From: Bog-473 sp036491435
Lineage (GTDB): Bacteria; Actinomycetota; Acidimicrobiia; Acidimicrobiales; RAAP-2
DNA: 63,614 nucleotides
Assembly (NCBI GenBank): GCA_036491435.1
Contig: DASXBZ010000034.1
Span: 1-63,614, forward strand
Reading direction: 5' to 3'
Below are positions 43,076 through 50,672 of this stretch, piece by piece. Position 1 is the stretch's first letter, and every line of letters begins with the position of its first letter. The notes beneath the pieces are model-generated. The model was given only the letters and a program-made list of their open reading frames with translations. It did not search any database and was not told the origin of the DNA. Position numbers and translations under genes: made by a program.

Positions 43076-43675
43076 ATGGGCTTCGAGGCGGCACCCTTCG
43101 ACGTCGTCGAGGCGTCTCGTCGGGTCTGGCTGCAGCGCTGGGATCCCGAGGCCGCGTCGGGGATGGCCGTGTTCACGGGCATCCTCCGCTCGTACCAGCT
43201 CCTGAGCGACCAGATTCAGCACGTCATGCGCCGGCACGACCTCTCTTTTGCCCGCTACGAGGTCCTCACCTGGTTGGCGACCGACCCCGATTCCGCCCGG
43301 ACCCTCAGCTGGATCAGCAAGACCCTGCGCATCCCGCCGGCCACGGTCACCAACATCATCGACCGGCTCGAGGACGAGAAGCTCGTCCGTCGCGTGCCCC
43401 ACCCGTCCGACGCCCGCACCACGCTCGCCGAGATCACCGCACGGGGTCGCCGGGTGGCGATGGACGCCACGAGCGACCTCAACGCGACGGTCTACGAGCA
43501 GATCGGGCTCAGCGAGCGCCAGCGCAATCAGCTCATCGAGTTGCTGGCGCAGCTGCGCGCGAGCGGCAACGAGTTCGACGTCGAGCGCTCTGGGGAGGTC
43601 ATCGACGACCTTTCTGCACGGGCGGCGCCAAAGGGTCGCAACGGGCGCAAGGGCCGCCGCAGCGAGGTCGCGTAG
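43076..43675 (+). CDS. MarR family transcriptional regulator
   Basis: The 199-residue winged-helix regulator has FARYEVLTWLATDPDSARTL, ISKTLRIPPATVTNIIDRLE (recognition helix) and KLVRRVPHPSDARTTLAEIT (wing), with a basic, Ser/Gly-rich C-terminal tail. It closes the amidohydrolase/ECH/CoA-transferase unit and probably senses an aromatic or CoA-type ligand of that pathway. ATG 43076 is chosen; an open frame reaches back into the CoA-transferase gene. Confidence 0.9.
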   Translation: MGFEAAPFDVVEASRRVWLQRWDPEAASGMAVFTGILRSYQLLSDQIQHVMRRHDLSFARYEVLTWLATDPDSARTLSWISKTLRIPPATVTNIIDRLEDEKLVRRVPHPSDARTTLAEITARGRRVAMDATSDLNATVYEQIGLSERQRNQLIELLAQLRASGNEFDVERSGEVIDDLSARAAPKGRNGRKGRRSEVA

Positions 43676-43692
43676 CTGCCTTCCACCACGGA

Positions 43693-43709
43693 ATCCGGAG
43701 GCGCCGGAT
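43693..43709. terminator. Hairpin between convergent marR and tetR genes
   Basis: ATCCGG-AGGCG-CCGGAT is a perfect 6-bp stem in the 36-base gap between two converging genes, a place where a bidirectional terminator is expected. It lacks a T-tract. Confidence 0.4.
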
Positions 43710-43711
43710 CA

Positions 43712-44329
43712 TCACCCGCCCGGCCGTTGCCCCTTTCGGACTGCCTCCTCGACCAGTCCGATCGCCCAGCTGACCGTCTCGATTGCCTGGTCACGGTCCA
43801 TCTCCCAGTCCATGACGAGGCGCTCGTAGGTGGCGACGCTCCAGAAGACGTCGAGCAGTGCGGCGACCGCCGTGCGCTCCGAATGGGTCCACCCGGAAGT
43901 CCGATCGGCCAAGGCCGCCCGCAACGCGTGCTTCTGACGGACGTTGGCGTCGCTGAGCGTCGGATCCAGCGGCGGCTTCGGTCGCCCCGGGTACGCAGAG
44001 ACGTGGGCGAAGACGCGAGCGGCGAAGTCAGCGACGTCCTCGAGCTGCATGCCCTCCAGCTCGATGCCGGCCTTCTCCTCGAGCCGGTGCATGACCGCGT
44101 CCCGCAGACCGCGCTCGTTGCCGAAGTAGCGGTAGATCGTGCGCTCGTTCACCCCTGCCTGCTGGGCGACGCCACGGATCGTCAACGCCCGCCAATCACG
44201 GATGCCGGAGCGGCGGAGCAGCGTGCATCCCGCCTCGACGATTCGCTCACGCGTCTCGACCGCCTGCTGCCTCCGTACGGGGCTGTCGTAGCGGCGTGGC
44301 GTCGACGTCTTCGGTGCGGCCACGTCCAA
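43712..44329 (-). CDS. TetR family transcriptional regulator
   Basis: The 205-residue regulator has the helix-turn-helix ALTIRGVAQQAGVNERTIYR (about residues 48-67) and YFGNERGLRDAV, then a helical ligand domain. The TTG start abuts the P450 stop (TAG directly followed by TTG); GTG 44323 is the alternative. It is co-transcribed with that P450 and probably controls it. A candidate operator lies upstream of the P450 at 45545-45567. Confidence 0.88.
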   Translation of the reverse strand: MDVAAPKTSTPRRYDSPVRRQQAVETRERIVEAGCTLLRRSGIRDWRALTIRGVAQQAGVNERTIYRYFGNERGLRDAVMHRLEEKAGIELEGMQLEDVADFAARVFAHVSAYPGRPKPPLDPTLSDANVRQKHALRAALADRTSGWTHSERTAVAALLDVFWSVATYERLVMDWEMDRDQAIETVSWAIGLVEEAVRKGQRPGG

Positions 44330-45517
44330 CTACCCGATGATCGCGGGCAGGGTCTCCCAGCCCCGCACCGTCGAGGTGGGGGACAGTCGTGCCTTCTCGT
44401 AGTCGATGGACCATTCGGGGAAGCGGACCAGCAACTCCTCCAGCGCGATGCGACCCTCCATGCGGGCCAAGGCAGCGCCCACGCACAGGTGGATGCCGTT
44501 GCCGAAGGTCAGGTGGCGCGTGAACTCACGATGGATGTCGAAGCTGTCGCCGTCAGGGAAACGCCGGTCGTCCCGGTTGGCGGACCCGACCAGGAACACC
44601 ATCACGCTGCCAGCCGGGATCTTCGTGTCCCGCACGACGAGGTCCTCTTTCGCCACGCACCGGCCGACGTGCGGTGCCGGCCCCTCGAAGCGCAGGAGCT
44701 CCTCGATCGCATTCGGCACCAATGACGGGTCTTTCACCAGTTCAGCGCGCTGATCGGGGTGTTCCGCCAGCACCTTGGCCGTCCACCCGATCAAGCGGGT
44801 CGTGGTCTCGTTCCCCGCCCCGGCCAGGACTTCGAGATACGTCAGCAGCTCGCCACGGCTCAGCTTGCGCACCGTGCCGGTCTCATCGGTGAACTCGACG
44901 TTGAGGAGCTCGGTCATGATGTCATCGGAGGGGTGGTCGACGCGCCAGTCGATGTAGTCGGCGAACAACTCGCCGGTCACGACGTTCCCCGTGACCTCCA
45001 TCGGTTTTCCTTCTTCAGTCCGCAGGCTGTTGTTGGCGTGGTCGCGCACGGCTTCCTGGTCGCTCTCGGGAATGCCGAGGAGCATGCTGATGACGCGCAT
45101 CGGCATCTGCGCCGCGAAGTCGGCGATCACATCGAAGCCGTCCGACCCCACGAGAGGGTCGAGGGCGTGCGCGCAGAACTCGCGGATCTTGGGCTCGAGC
45201 TCGGCCACACGCCGCGGCGTGAACGCACGCGAGAGCAGCCTGCGGTGGATGGTGTGGGTCGGCGGGTCTTCGAAGATGATCACACCGGGCGGGATGTCGA
45301 TGTCCGCCTTGATGACCTCGAGGATGGCACCTTTGCCCGAGATGTACGTCTGCGCGTCGAGGAACCCCTTCTCGACGTCCTCGTAGCGGCTGACCGCCCA
45401 GAAGTCGTGGGTCTCGTTGTAATAGAGCGGCGCCTCCTCCCGCAGCCGTCGGTAGACGGGATACGGGTCAGCGTTGATCTCCACTTTGTACATGTCGTAG
45501 TAGACGTCGTCGCTCAC
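44330..45517 (-). CDS. Cytochrome P450 (second)
   Basis: The 395-residue P450 has the I-helix AGAGNETTTRLIG, ExxR in IEELLRFEGP and the heme loop FGNGIHLCVGAALARMEG, and the standard length. The N-terminus (YKVEINADPYPVYRRLREEA) is typical of soluble actinobacterial P450s, and there is no membrane anchor. It is followed without a gap by a TetR gene. No ferredoxin gene is nearby, so electron donors come from elsewhere. The substrate is unknown. Confidence 0.95.
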   Translation of the reverse strand: MSDDVYYDMYKVEINADPYPVYRRLREEAPLYYNETHDFWAVSRYEDVEKGFLDAQTYISGKGAILEVIKADIDIPPGVIIFEDPPTHTIHRRLLSRAFTPRRVAELEPKIREFCAHALDPLVGSDGFDVIADFAAQMPMRVISMLLGIPESDQEAVRDHANNSLRTEEGKPMEVTGNVVTGELFADYIDWRVDHPSDDIMTELLNVEFTDETGTVRKLSRGELLTYLEVLAGAGNETTTRLIGWTAKVLAEHPDQRAELVKDPSLVPNAIEELLRFEGPAPHVGRCVAKEDLVVRDTKIPAGSVMVFLVGSANRDDRRFPDGDSFDIHREFTRHLTFGNGIHLCVGAALARMEGRIALEELLVRFPEWSIDYEKARLSPTSTVRGWETLPAIIG

Positions 45518-45544
45518 GATGCCTCCCGGGCTGGCGCAGGAAAG

Positions 45545-45567
45545 TTCGTGTCAGACTACGACGTGAA
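45545..45567. promoter_or_regulatory. Imperfect palindrome upstream of P450/tetR operon
   Basis: TTCGTGTC (45545-45552) and GACGTGAA (45560-45567) match as inverted arms at 6 of 8 positions around a 7-base centre, 28 bases before the P450 start. It is a possible site for the TetR encoded downstream. Confidence 0.3.
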
Positions 45568-45611
45568 TATCTGAGGGGCAACATCGCCCACCGCCCCGTT
45601 CTGCCGGACCT

Positions 45612-47024
45612 CTACCGGCGGGGAGGGTGCTGCACCCGGTACTTCGCCGGCGGCAGGTCGGCCGCCTGGACTCCCGTCGCGATCGGATGGAAACCAGGTG
45701 AACCGGAACTCGCGGGCAGCGGCCCTACGAAGGGGTTGAGCGGCGCGGTGAGTGCGGGTGGATGCTCGAAGGGCGCCCGGCCCTTGAAGTCGAAGAACTC
45801 CAACATTGTTCCCGCGTTGGCATCCCGATACGTCATCGCCGGGAGGTTCCATTTCGTCTCGACGAACTTCAAGAGGCTGGTGTGCTCGTGCACCACGTGC
45901 GACACGAAGTCCCGCTTGGCGAACGGTGAGATCACGACGCAGGGGACGCGGAAACCTGTGTAGTCGTACGCGCCGGGCTGATCGGGCGGAACGGTGATCT
46001 CGGGCGGGACGCTGTCCGGCCGCACGACGGGCTGCGGCGGCACGTGGTCGTACCAGCCGCCGTGCTCGTCGTAGACGAGGAACATGACCGTGTGTGGCCA
46101 CTTGGGCGAGTGCAGCACCGCGTCGATGATGCGGGCGGCGTACGCCTCACCGATCGAGATGTCACCGTCCTCTTCGGAGTACTTGGTGTACGGGTCGACG
46201 AGGGAGAACTGGGGCAGCGTCCCAGCGGCAGCATCGGAGAGGAAGTCGTTGATCGGGGCGAGCCGGCCATCGTGTTGGTTGCCGGTGAACTCGGGCAGGA
46301 ACAGCGCGCAGGTCGGGAGGTCGGGGTAGTAGTCCTTCCAGGTGATCTTGTAGGAGTCGAGGCGGTCGAAGATCGTCCCGTTGGGTGCGTCCTTGGACGA
46401 GATGCCGGTGCCGTCCGTCGCCACGTTGCCCAGCGCGGTGGCCGCGATCAGGAACCGGCGGTTCGGGTAGGTCTGCGCCATCACCGAAGAGAAATAGCGG
46501 TCACCGATCGGGAAGTGGGACGCCAACGAGTAATAGAACGGGAGCTGGGCCGCAGTGAAATGGCCCATGGACGCCGGACCACAGTGACTGGCAAACCCCA
46601 TGTTCGTGCCGTGGTCCCAGCACAGATGGGACGTGTTCCAGTTCTGGCCGATCATCGAGTTTTCCGGTGTCGAGGTGTTCGGCATCGGAAACGACAGGAT
46701 GTAGCCGCCGTCGGCCGCGGGGTTGTAGTTGAGGGGAGTCCCGTCAGCCGCGACCTTCAGCCCGTCGCCGCGGCCGAGACGACCGAAGTGGTCGTCGAAG
46801 GAGTGGTTCTCCATCATGAGGATCACCACGTGTTCGACGGCGGGCAGCATGTCGGTTCCCGGCGGGACGTGGGGGTGGGGAAGGCTGTCCGGCCGTCGGA
46901 GTGCCGTGCCGAGACGACGCTCGACCCCCCCGGCCCACCCGGAGGCACCCAGGCCCGCGGCCGCGCCCGCCATGGCGGCGCCGCCCAGGAGAGCCCGCCG
47001 CCCGAACCGCCCCCCCGTGCCCAC
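45612..47024 (-). CDS. Secreted phosphoesterase family protein (phospholipase C / acid phosphatase type)
   Basis: The 470-residue PF04185-type protein has a Tat-like signal (RFGRRALLGGAAMAGAAAGL). It has the conserved HVVILMMENHSFDDHFGRLG with the metal-binding Glu-Asn, then PYTKYSEEDGDISIGEAY, VYDEHGGWYDHVPP and VISPFAKRDFVSHVVHEHTS, with the second group of metal ligands. It is shorter than mycobacterial PlcA-C and lacks their C-terminal domains. It would hydrolyse phosphate esters outside the cell. The GTG start at 47024 is 11 bases from the large inverted repeat. Confidence 0.88.
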   Translation of the reverse strand: MGTGGRFGRRALLGGAAMAGAAAGLGASGWAGGVERRLGTALRRPDSLPHPHVPPGTDMLPAVEHVVILMMENHSFDDHFGRLGRGDGLKVAADGTPLNYNPAADGGYILSFPMPNTSTPENSMIGQNWNTSHLCWDHGTNMGFASHCGPASMGHFTAAQLPFYYSLASHFPIGDRYFSSVMAQTYPNRRFLIAATALGNVATDGTGISSKDAPNGTIFDRLDSYKITWKDYYPDLPTCALFLPEFTGNQHDGRLAPINDFLSDAAAGTLPQFSLVDPYTKYSEEDGDISIGEAYAARIIDAVLHSPKWPHTVMFLVYDEHGGWYDHVPPQPVVRPDSVPPEITVPPDQPGAYDYTGFRVPCVVISPFAKRDFVSHVVHEHTSLLKFVETKWNLPAMTYRDANAGTMLEFFDFKGRAPFEHPPALTAPLNPFVGPLPASSGSPGFHPIATGVQAADLPPAKYRVQHPPRR

Positions 47025-47034
47025 GGCAGGTCAA

Positions 47035-47077
47035 CGTAGTGGACCGCTCCAGGGATTGTCCCGAGCGGACCACTACG
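47035..47077. promoter_or_regulatory. 15-bp inverted repeat in divergent promoter region
   Basis: CGTAGTGGACCGCTC (47035-47049) and GAGCGGACCACTACG (47063-47077) are inverted copies with one mismatch, around a 13-base centre that itself contains GGGA-TTG-TCCC. Each arm is also a near palindrome around GGACC. The element fills the gap between the phosphoesterase (minus) and phosphotriesterase-like (plus) genes. It looks like two operators 26 bp apart or a strong hairpin. Confidence 0.6.
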
Positions 47078-47105
47078 GTCGTGGGACCCGCCGGAAGGAG
47101 TGGCA

Positions 47106-48098
47106 TTGGCAACCGTTCAGACGATTCGTGGCCCAGTGGACACCGCTGACCTGGGTCGGACGTACATGCACGAGCACGTGTTCGTCCTCGACGCCGACGC
47201 CCAGCAGAACTATCCGGCCGAATGGGGCAGCGAAGACGAGCGTGTCGCCGATGCGGTCGACAAACTCAAGGCGCTGGCGGCCCAAGGGATCCGGTCGATC
47301 GCCGACCCGACGGTCATCGGTCTGGGCCGGTACATCCCCCGCATCCAACGCATCGCAGAACAGGTGCCCGATCTGCACATCATCCCTGCGACGGGTTGCT
47401 ACACCTACGACCAGGTCCCGTTCTTCTTGTACTACCGCGATCCGGCGCTGCACGCCTTGATCGGCCTGGGCGAAGCGGACCCGATGATCGACATGTTCGT
47501 GGGCGATATCACCGAAGGCATCGCGGGCACCGGGGTCAAAGCCGCCTTTCTTAAGTGCGCTATCGATCACAACGGCCTCACTCCGGGGGTCGAGCGCGTC
47601 ATGCGAGCCGTGGCGCGCACGCATCGCCAGACCGGCGCCCCCGTCACGGTGCACACGCACCCCGGCTCCGAGACCGGTCTGGTGGTCAAACGAGTGCTGT
47701 GCGACGACGAAGGGGTGGACCCGACCCGGGTGGTCCTCGGCCATTCGGGTGACAGCAGCGACCTCGACTACCTGAGCGCGCTGGCGGACGCCGGGTTCAT
47801 CCTCGGCATGGACCGATTCGGGATCAACGTCGAGACGACCTTCGAGGCGCGAGCTGACACGCTGGTCGAGCTGTGCCGGCGCGGGTACGCCGACCGTATG
47901 GTCCTGGCCCACGACGCCGCCTGCTACATCGACTGGATGGACCCGCGGTTGCGGGAGATGATGACGCAGTGGAACTACCTGCACATCCACGATGACGTGT
48001 TGCCCTATGTCCGGGAGCGCGGTGTGACCGAGGCCCAGATCGAGACCATGCTCGTCGACACGCCGCGGCGCTACTTCGAGAACAACGACGCCTACTGA
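47106..48098 (+). CDS. Phosphotriesterase family (PTE-like lactonase) protein
   Basis: The 330-residue binuclear metal hydrolase has the HxH in YMHEHVFVLD, the bridging Lys region FLKCAID, VHTHPGSE and VVLGHSGDSS for the next histidines, and the final Asp in VLAHDAACY. All expected ligands are present. Many bacterial PTE-like proteins are lactonases. TTG 47106 is the best start: AAGGAG (47095-47100) lies five bases before it, whereas GTG 47100 overlaps that site. With two BVMOs nearby, a lactone substrate is plausible. Confidence 0.88.
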   Translation: MATVQTIRGPVDTADLGRTYMHEHVFVLDADAQQNYPAEWGSEDERVADAVDKLKALAAQGIRSIADPTVIGLGRYIPRIQRIAEQVPDLHIIPATGCYTYDQVPFFLYYRDPALHALIGLGEADPMIDMFVGDITEGIAGTGVKAAFLKCAIDHNGLTPGVERVMRAVARTHRQTGAPVTVHTHPGSETGLVVKRVLCDDEGVDPTRVVLGHSGDSSDLDYLSALADAGFILGMDRFGINVETTFEARADTLVELCRRGYADRMVLAHDAACYIDWMDPRLREMMTQWNYLHIHDDVLPYVRERGVTEAQIETMLVDTPRRYFENNDAY

Positions 48099-48144
48099 GG
48101 CGAGTGAAGTGCGCGCACCGGCAGCGCGGCACGCCTGAATCCGC

Positions 48145-49005
48145 TCAGAGCCGGTAGATCCGCTCCGCGGTGCCGGCGAAGAGCGCCTCGCGGGACGCGT
48201 CATCGAGACCTGTCGTGACCGTGTCGAACGTGGAATACAGGTCGTCGAAGCTCCCGGCGGCCGAATCGACCGGGAAGTTGCTGGCGAACATGCACCGCTC
48301 GGCGCCGAAGGCGTCGATCGCATGCTCCAGCCACGGGCGGAGATCGTCCGGGCGCATCGAGCCGAGCGGCATGGCGAGGCCCGAGAGCTTGCACACGACG
48401 TTGGCGCCGACGGCTGCCAGCGCGTTCATGCCCTCCCTCCAGAGCGCACGCTCCTCGTCGGAGTCGTTGCGGGGCCACCCGGTGTGCTCGACCACGACGG
48501 TGAGGTCGTCGAAGGTCGACAACTGCTGTGCCGCGCTGAGGAGCTGGTCGGGGTGCGTCATGAGCTCGAACACGAGGTCCCGGTCCTGCAGCGCGCGCAT
48601 GACGTCGGCGTCGGGGACGGCCACGCCGAGGCCACCCATCGGGCGGACACCGCGGAAACGGGACGCGGACATCTGCCGGTCGATGAACGCAATGGTCTCG
48701 GCCGCGGAATCAGCAGGTGGAAGGCCGCCGACGATCGCGTCCGGGCCGCCCCGCTCGGCCGCCTTGGCATCGAGCTCCAACGTTTCGTCGACCGAGTTGG
48801 GACCGGTGGCGGCCGCGACGTTGACGATCTTGTCGACGGGCCACTGCGCCGCCTCGGCCTTGTAGGTGTCGACGTCGAAGCGTCGGTACATCCCTGCACC
48901 GGCTGGCATGCCCTGCGGTGGGCTCGCCAGGTACGGGTACCAGTCGGTCCTCGCCGGATCCCAGAGGTGCACGTGCGCGTCGACGACGCGGGTGGGACGG
49001 GTCAT
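48145..49005 (-). CDS. Amidohydrolase family (COG3618, lactonase-like)
   Basis: The 286-residue TIM-barrel protein has RVVDAHVHLWDPARTDWYPY (HxH), VVEHTGWPRNDSDEERALWR, VVCKLSGLAMPL and RCMFASNFPVDSAAGS, the pattern of the COG3618 group that includes sugar lactonases and 2-pyrone-4,6-dicarboxylate lactonase. Its ATG overlaps the stop of the SDR-SDR gene by four bases, which itself overlaps the BVMO gene. The likely role is opening a lactone made by that BVMO. Confidence 0.88.
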   Translation of the reverse strand: MTRPTRVVDAHVHLWDPARTDWYPYLASPPQGMPAGAGMYRRFDVDTYKAEAAQWPVDKIVNVAAATGPNSVDETLELDAKAAERGGPDAIVGGLPPADSAAETIAFIDRQMSASRFRGVRPMGGLGVAVPDADVMRALQDRDLVFELMTHPDQLLSAAQQLSTFDDLTVVVEHTGWPRNDSDEERALWREGMNALAAVGANVVCKLSGLAMPLGSMRPDDLRPWLEHAIDAFGAERCMFASNFPVDSAAGSFDDLYSTFDTVTTGLDDASREALFAGTAERIYRL

Positions 49006-50672
49006 CGGGCTTCCATCTCGTGCGCCGGCCCGGCGGCGCCCACCATGTCCGCGAAGACGTCGTCGATCCAGTCGGGCACGTCGGGGCCGCCGTAGGTCAC
49101 GGTGCCGAGGGGACGCGGGTGGCTGCGCAGGCCGAGCCATCCGGGCCCGACCACGAGTTCGGCGCCGGCCAATGGCGGGGCCTCGGGCTCGGCGAGGAGG
49201 TGCCCCACGAGCTCGCCGATCACGGGGCCTGCTACGGCGTCGGGAGCCTCCACGCCCACCGCGAACGCGGTGACACGGCCTTCCGTCGCGCCCGCGGCAA
49301 CCCGGGCCAGCTGCGCGGACGCCTGGGCCCGGCTGCGACCGGCGGCGCTGGTGGCCGCGGTCAGCGTGACGTGCCGGATGGGGTGGTTGGCGAGCGCGGC
49401 GTAGTCGGCCGCGGCGCGCGACCATGCGGCGTCGGCGTGCAGGTGCTCGACGATCCCGTGGTGATCAGCCAGGATCGAGGCCCAGTCCTGCGTCGTCGAG
49501 GCCGCCGGGGCATGGGCATCGAGGGCCAGGACGATGGCATCGACATTGCCGGCGCGGTCGATGGCGGCCCGCAACGCGTTCGCCGCGCCGTGGAAGTAAG
49601 AGGCCGTCACGACACGGTGGCAGGTGATCGAGCGCGCCTCGAGCGCGGCGATCAGCGGGGCGGCAAGCTCGGGACGGCCTTCGGCGACGACCGCGCAGGT
49701 CTTCACGGCTGCCGCCTGCGCCGACGCCGGGTCGGGGGCCGGCGCATCGAAGATCCGGGCGAAGCGGGGGTTCCCACCGCCGGCGCTCGCCTGGGTGGCC
49801 TCGGCCTTGGCGAGGGCGCGGGGAACGAAGGCCGCCAGAAGCGCCCGGAGCGAGGCGGCGCCGCTGGTGCGCACGACCTCCATCAGGCGCGGTTGGTCCA
49901 CGATGGCGGTCTCGGGGCCGCTGGCGAAGACGACCTGGCCCGTGCACCAGCCGAACGAGTCCTCGACGAGGTGGGCGCCGAGGGGACCCAGTTGGTCGGG
50001 GCCGGGCATCGCATCGAGGCTCAGGCCTCCGCCGCCGCCCGCCCTTCCCTCCTGGCGGGCGCGCTCGAGGGCGGCTGCCACCATGCGCGTGTTCGCGATC
50101 GGCGACAGCGCGTTGACCGTGACGCCCGGCGGCGTGTGCGCGCCCAGCTGCCAGGTCAACGCTGCCACGGCTCGCTTGGCGGAGCTGTAGCCACCGGCGT
50201 CCGCCGCCCGCCAGCCCGAGCCGGAGGTCACGCCGACGATGCGCCCGTACCCCGCCTCCGCCATGAGCGGGAGCGCGGCATCGAGCACGTTGAGGTAGCC
50301 GCCGAGGTGCACCGCCAGCAACGCTGCCCAATCCTCCTCGGTGCCACGGGCGAAATAGCTCTGGCGGGTGATGCCGGCGACATTGACGACCGCATCGAGG
50401 CCGCCGCGTTCGGCGGCGAGGTCGGCGAACAGCGCGCGCACCGCCTCGCCGTCGGTCACGGAGGCCGACGAGGCGCGTGCGGCACCGCCGGCGGCCACGA
50501 TGCGGCCCGCCGTCGTCGTCGCGGGCTCGGGCAGCTCCTCGGTGCCTTCGAGCGTCACCATCGGGTCCACAGTGACGACGAACCAGCCGCTGCGGCCCAG
50601 GGACTCGGCGATCGCACCACCGATGCCGCCCCCGCCTCCGGTCACGACGGCGACCCGTTGGCGCGTGGTCAC
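49002..50672 (-). CDS. SDR fused to a degenerate SDR-like domain
   Basis: This 556-residue protein has residues 1-265 as a classical SDR: VAVVTGGGGGIGGAIAESLG, the NVAG motif, VTSGSGWRAADAGGYSSAK with Ser and Tyr-x-x-x-Lys, then NALSPIANTRM. After an Ala-rich linker, residues about 330-556 look SDR-like in strand/helix rhythm but lack the glycine motif and the YxxxK. The second half may serve dimerisation or channelling. It starts with GTG and overlaps both the upstream BVMO and downstream amidohydrolase genes by four bases. Confidence 0.85.
   Translation of the reverse strand: MTTRQRVAVVTGGGGGIGGAIAESLGRSGWFVVTVDPMVTLEGTEELPEPATTTAGRIVAAGGAARASSASVTDGEAVRALFADLAAERGGLDAVVNVAGITRQSYFARGTEEDWAALLAVHLGGYLNVLDAALPLMAEAGYGRIVGVTSGSGWRAADAGGYSSAKRAVAALTWQLGAHTPPGVTVNALSPIANTRMVAAALERARQEGRAGGGGGLSLDAMPGPDQLGPLGAHLVEDSFGWCTGQVVFASGPETAIVDQPRLMEVVRTSGAASLRALLAAFVPRALAKAEATQASAGGGNPRFARIFDAPAPDPASAQAAAVKTCAVVAEGRPELAAPLIAALEARSITCHRVVTASYFHGAANALRAAIDRAGNVDAIVLALDAHAPAASTTQDWASILADHHGIVEHLHADAAWSRAAADYAALANHPIRHVTLTAATSAAGRSRAQASAQLARVAAGATEGRVTAFAVGVEAPDAVAGPVIGELVGHLLAEPEAPPLAGAELVVGPGWLGLRSHPRPLGTVTYGGPDVPDWIDDVFADMVGAAGPAHEMEAR

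Noticed and set aside
48109..48118. GTGCGCGCAC palindrome as an operator
   Set aside because: It lies between two convergent gene ends, where no promoter is expected, and such GC palindromes are frequent by chance here.
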